Positions 63,546 through 64,000 of a DNA stretch of 64,000 nucleotides are shown piece after piece. Source of the DNA: Actinomyces wuliandei (GTDB lineage Bacteria > Actinomycetota > Actinomycetes > Actinomycetales > Actinomycetaceae); the NCBI RefSeq assembly GCF_004010955.1, contig NZ_CP025227.1, positions 1,674,001 to 1,738,000 of the forward strand. Reading direction: 5' to 3'. A model generated the notes under the pieces. The model was not told the DNA's origin. It saw nothing but the letters and a program-made list of their open reading frames with translations, and made no database searches. Within the stretch, counting starts at the first letter, position 1. Each line of letters opens with the position of its first letter. The position numbers and the translations under genes were made by a program.

Positions 63546-63926
63546 TCAGGCCCGGGGGGCGTTGACGTTGTTGGGGAGGGCGTCGCGCGCGGTACCCACC
63601 AGTGCCTTGAAGGCAGCGGGCTCGTTGACCGCCAGCTCGGCCAGCATCCGGCGGTCGACCTCGACACCAGCCAGGCCCAGCCCCTGGATGAACCGGTTGT
63701 AGGTCAGGCCCTCGGCGCGGGCAGCGGCGTTGATGCGCTGGATCCACAGGCGCCGGAAGTCACCCTTGCGGGCACGGCGGTCACGGAAGGCGTACACGCC
63801 GGAGTGGGTGACCTGCTCCTTGGCCTTGCGGTAGAGGCGGGAGCGCTGACCCCGGTACCCCGAGGCCTGCTCAAGAACAGTACGACGCTTCTTGTGGGCG
63901 TTGACCGCCCGCTTGACACGTGCCAT
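63546..63926 (-). CDS. rplT: 50S ribosomal protein L20
   Basis: 126 residues. The sequence [20 protein letters not shown], then [16 protein letters not shown] and [20 protein letters not shown] is L20 throughout. It binds 23S rRNA early in 50S assembly. A good AAGGAG precedes the ATG. The gap to rpmI is 28 bases. A hairpin follows the stop codon. Confidence 0.98.
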   Translation of the reverse strand: MARVKRAVNAHKKRRTVLEQASGYRGQRSRLYRKAKEQVTHSGVYAFRDRRARKGDFRRLWIQRINAAARAEGLTYNRFIQGLGLAGVEVDRRMLAELAVNEPAAFKALVGTARDALPNNVNAPRA

Positions 63927-63954
63927 GAGAAAAACTCCTTACGTGGTGGGGTGG

Positions 63955-64000
63955 TCAGCGACCGAGCAGCTTCTTGACCTGACGGACGTCAGCCGGGGCG
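63955..64000 (-). CDS. rpmI: 50S ribosomal protein L35, C-terminal end (partial)
   Basis: The last 14 codons before the TGA read APADVRQVKKLLGR, matching the L35 C-terminus. The rest lies outside the window. It is in the usual infC-rpmI-rplT order. Confidence 0.85.
   Translation of the reverse strand, partial: APADVRQVKKLLGR

Overview
The window is high-GC actinobacterial DNA, most likely from Actinomyces or a close relative in Actinomycetaceae. The evidence is the GC-rich third codon positions, an actinobacterial-type suf operon with its own SufR, steA/steB, tlyA, an arginine operon with argR inside it, and a 23S gene with an actinobacterial-type extra helix. From tyrS down to the NUDIX gene the order recalls, from memory, the M. 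tuberculosis stretch tyrS / TPR protein / HAD / small ORF / tlyA / nadK / recN / steA / steB / NUDIX. At the right end, rpmI-rplT-spoU and pheS-pheT-argC...argH also follow the common actinobacterial order. Nearly all housekeeping genes lie on the minus strand. Most plus-strand genes are accessory or recently disturbed.

Layout. 1-2.2 kb: the tail of a polymorphic-toxin gene with a PD-(D/E)XK-like tip, its presumed immunity gene, and a partly deleted, frameshifted second copy of both. 2.2-4.4 kb: a zinc metallopeptidase, a flavodoxin-like gene with a MerR-style promoter, and a dead MerR gene. 4.4-11.1 kb (minus): sufR-B-D-C-S-U-T, a complete SUF iron-sulfur assembly operon. 11.4-18.3 kb (minus): NUDIX, a GT4 glycosyltransferase, murJ, a MraY-like protein, steB and steA, a cell-wall and division cluster. 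18.3-24.7 kb (minus): recN, nadK, tlyA, a 70-aa ORF, a HAD phosphatase and a TPR protein, mostly translationally coupled. 24.8-30.9 kb (minus): a 16S-23S-5S rRNA operon without spacer tRNAs, with a good promoter just after tyrS. 30.9-35.8 kb (minus): tyrS, then argH-mpg-methyltransferase-HhH glycosylase. 36-44.1 kb: a formate/nitrite channel on the plus strand splits argH from argCJBDR-argG; argF is absent. 44.2-48 kb: pheST. 48-63.4 kb: an accessory block between pheS and spoU (MerR + ABC exporter, an orphan DUF4143-type ATPase behind 23-bp tandem repeats, a gluABCD-like amino-acid importer, a TetR remnant with a GT1 glycosyltransferase, a DUF418 membrane protein, a two-component system). The right edge carries spoU, rplT and the end of rpmI.

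Two regulatory observations stand out. First, two promoters 45 kb apart (flavodoxin gene and intact merR) share exactly the same architecture: a TTG-type -35, one base, the palindrome TGACG-N3-CGTCA, five bases, a -10, then six bases to the start codon. Second, several genes without a visible ribosome binding site have a -10 hexamer exactly 6 (or 7) bases before the start codon, which predicts leaderless mRNAs and fixes several start sites.

All functional assignments come from reading the sequence and from knowledge of the families; no database search was run.
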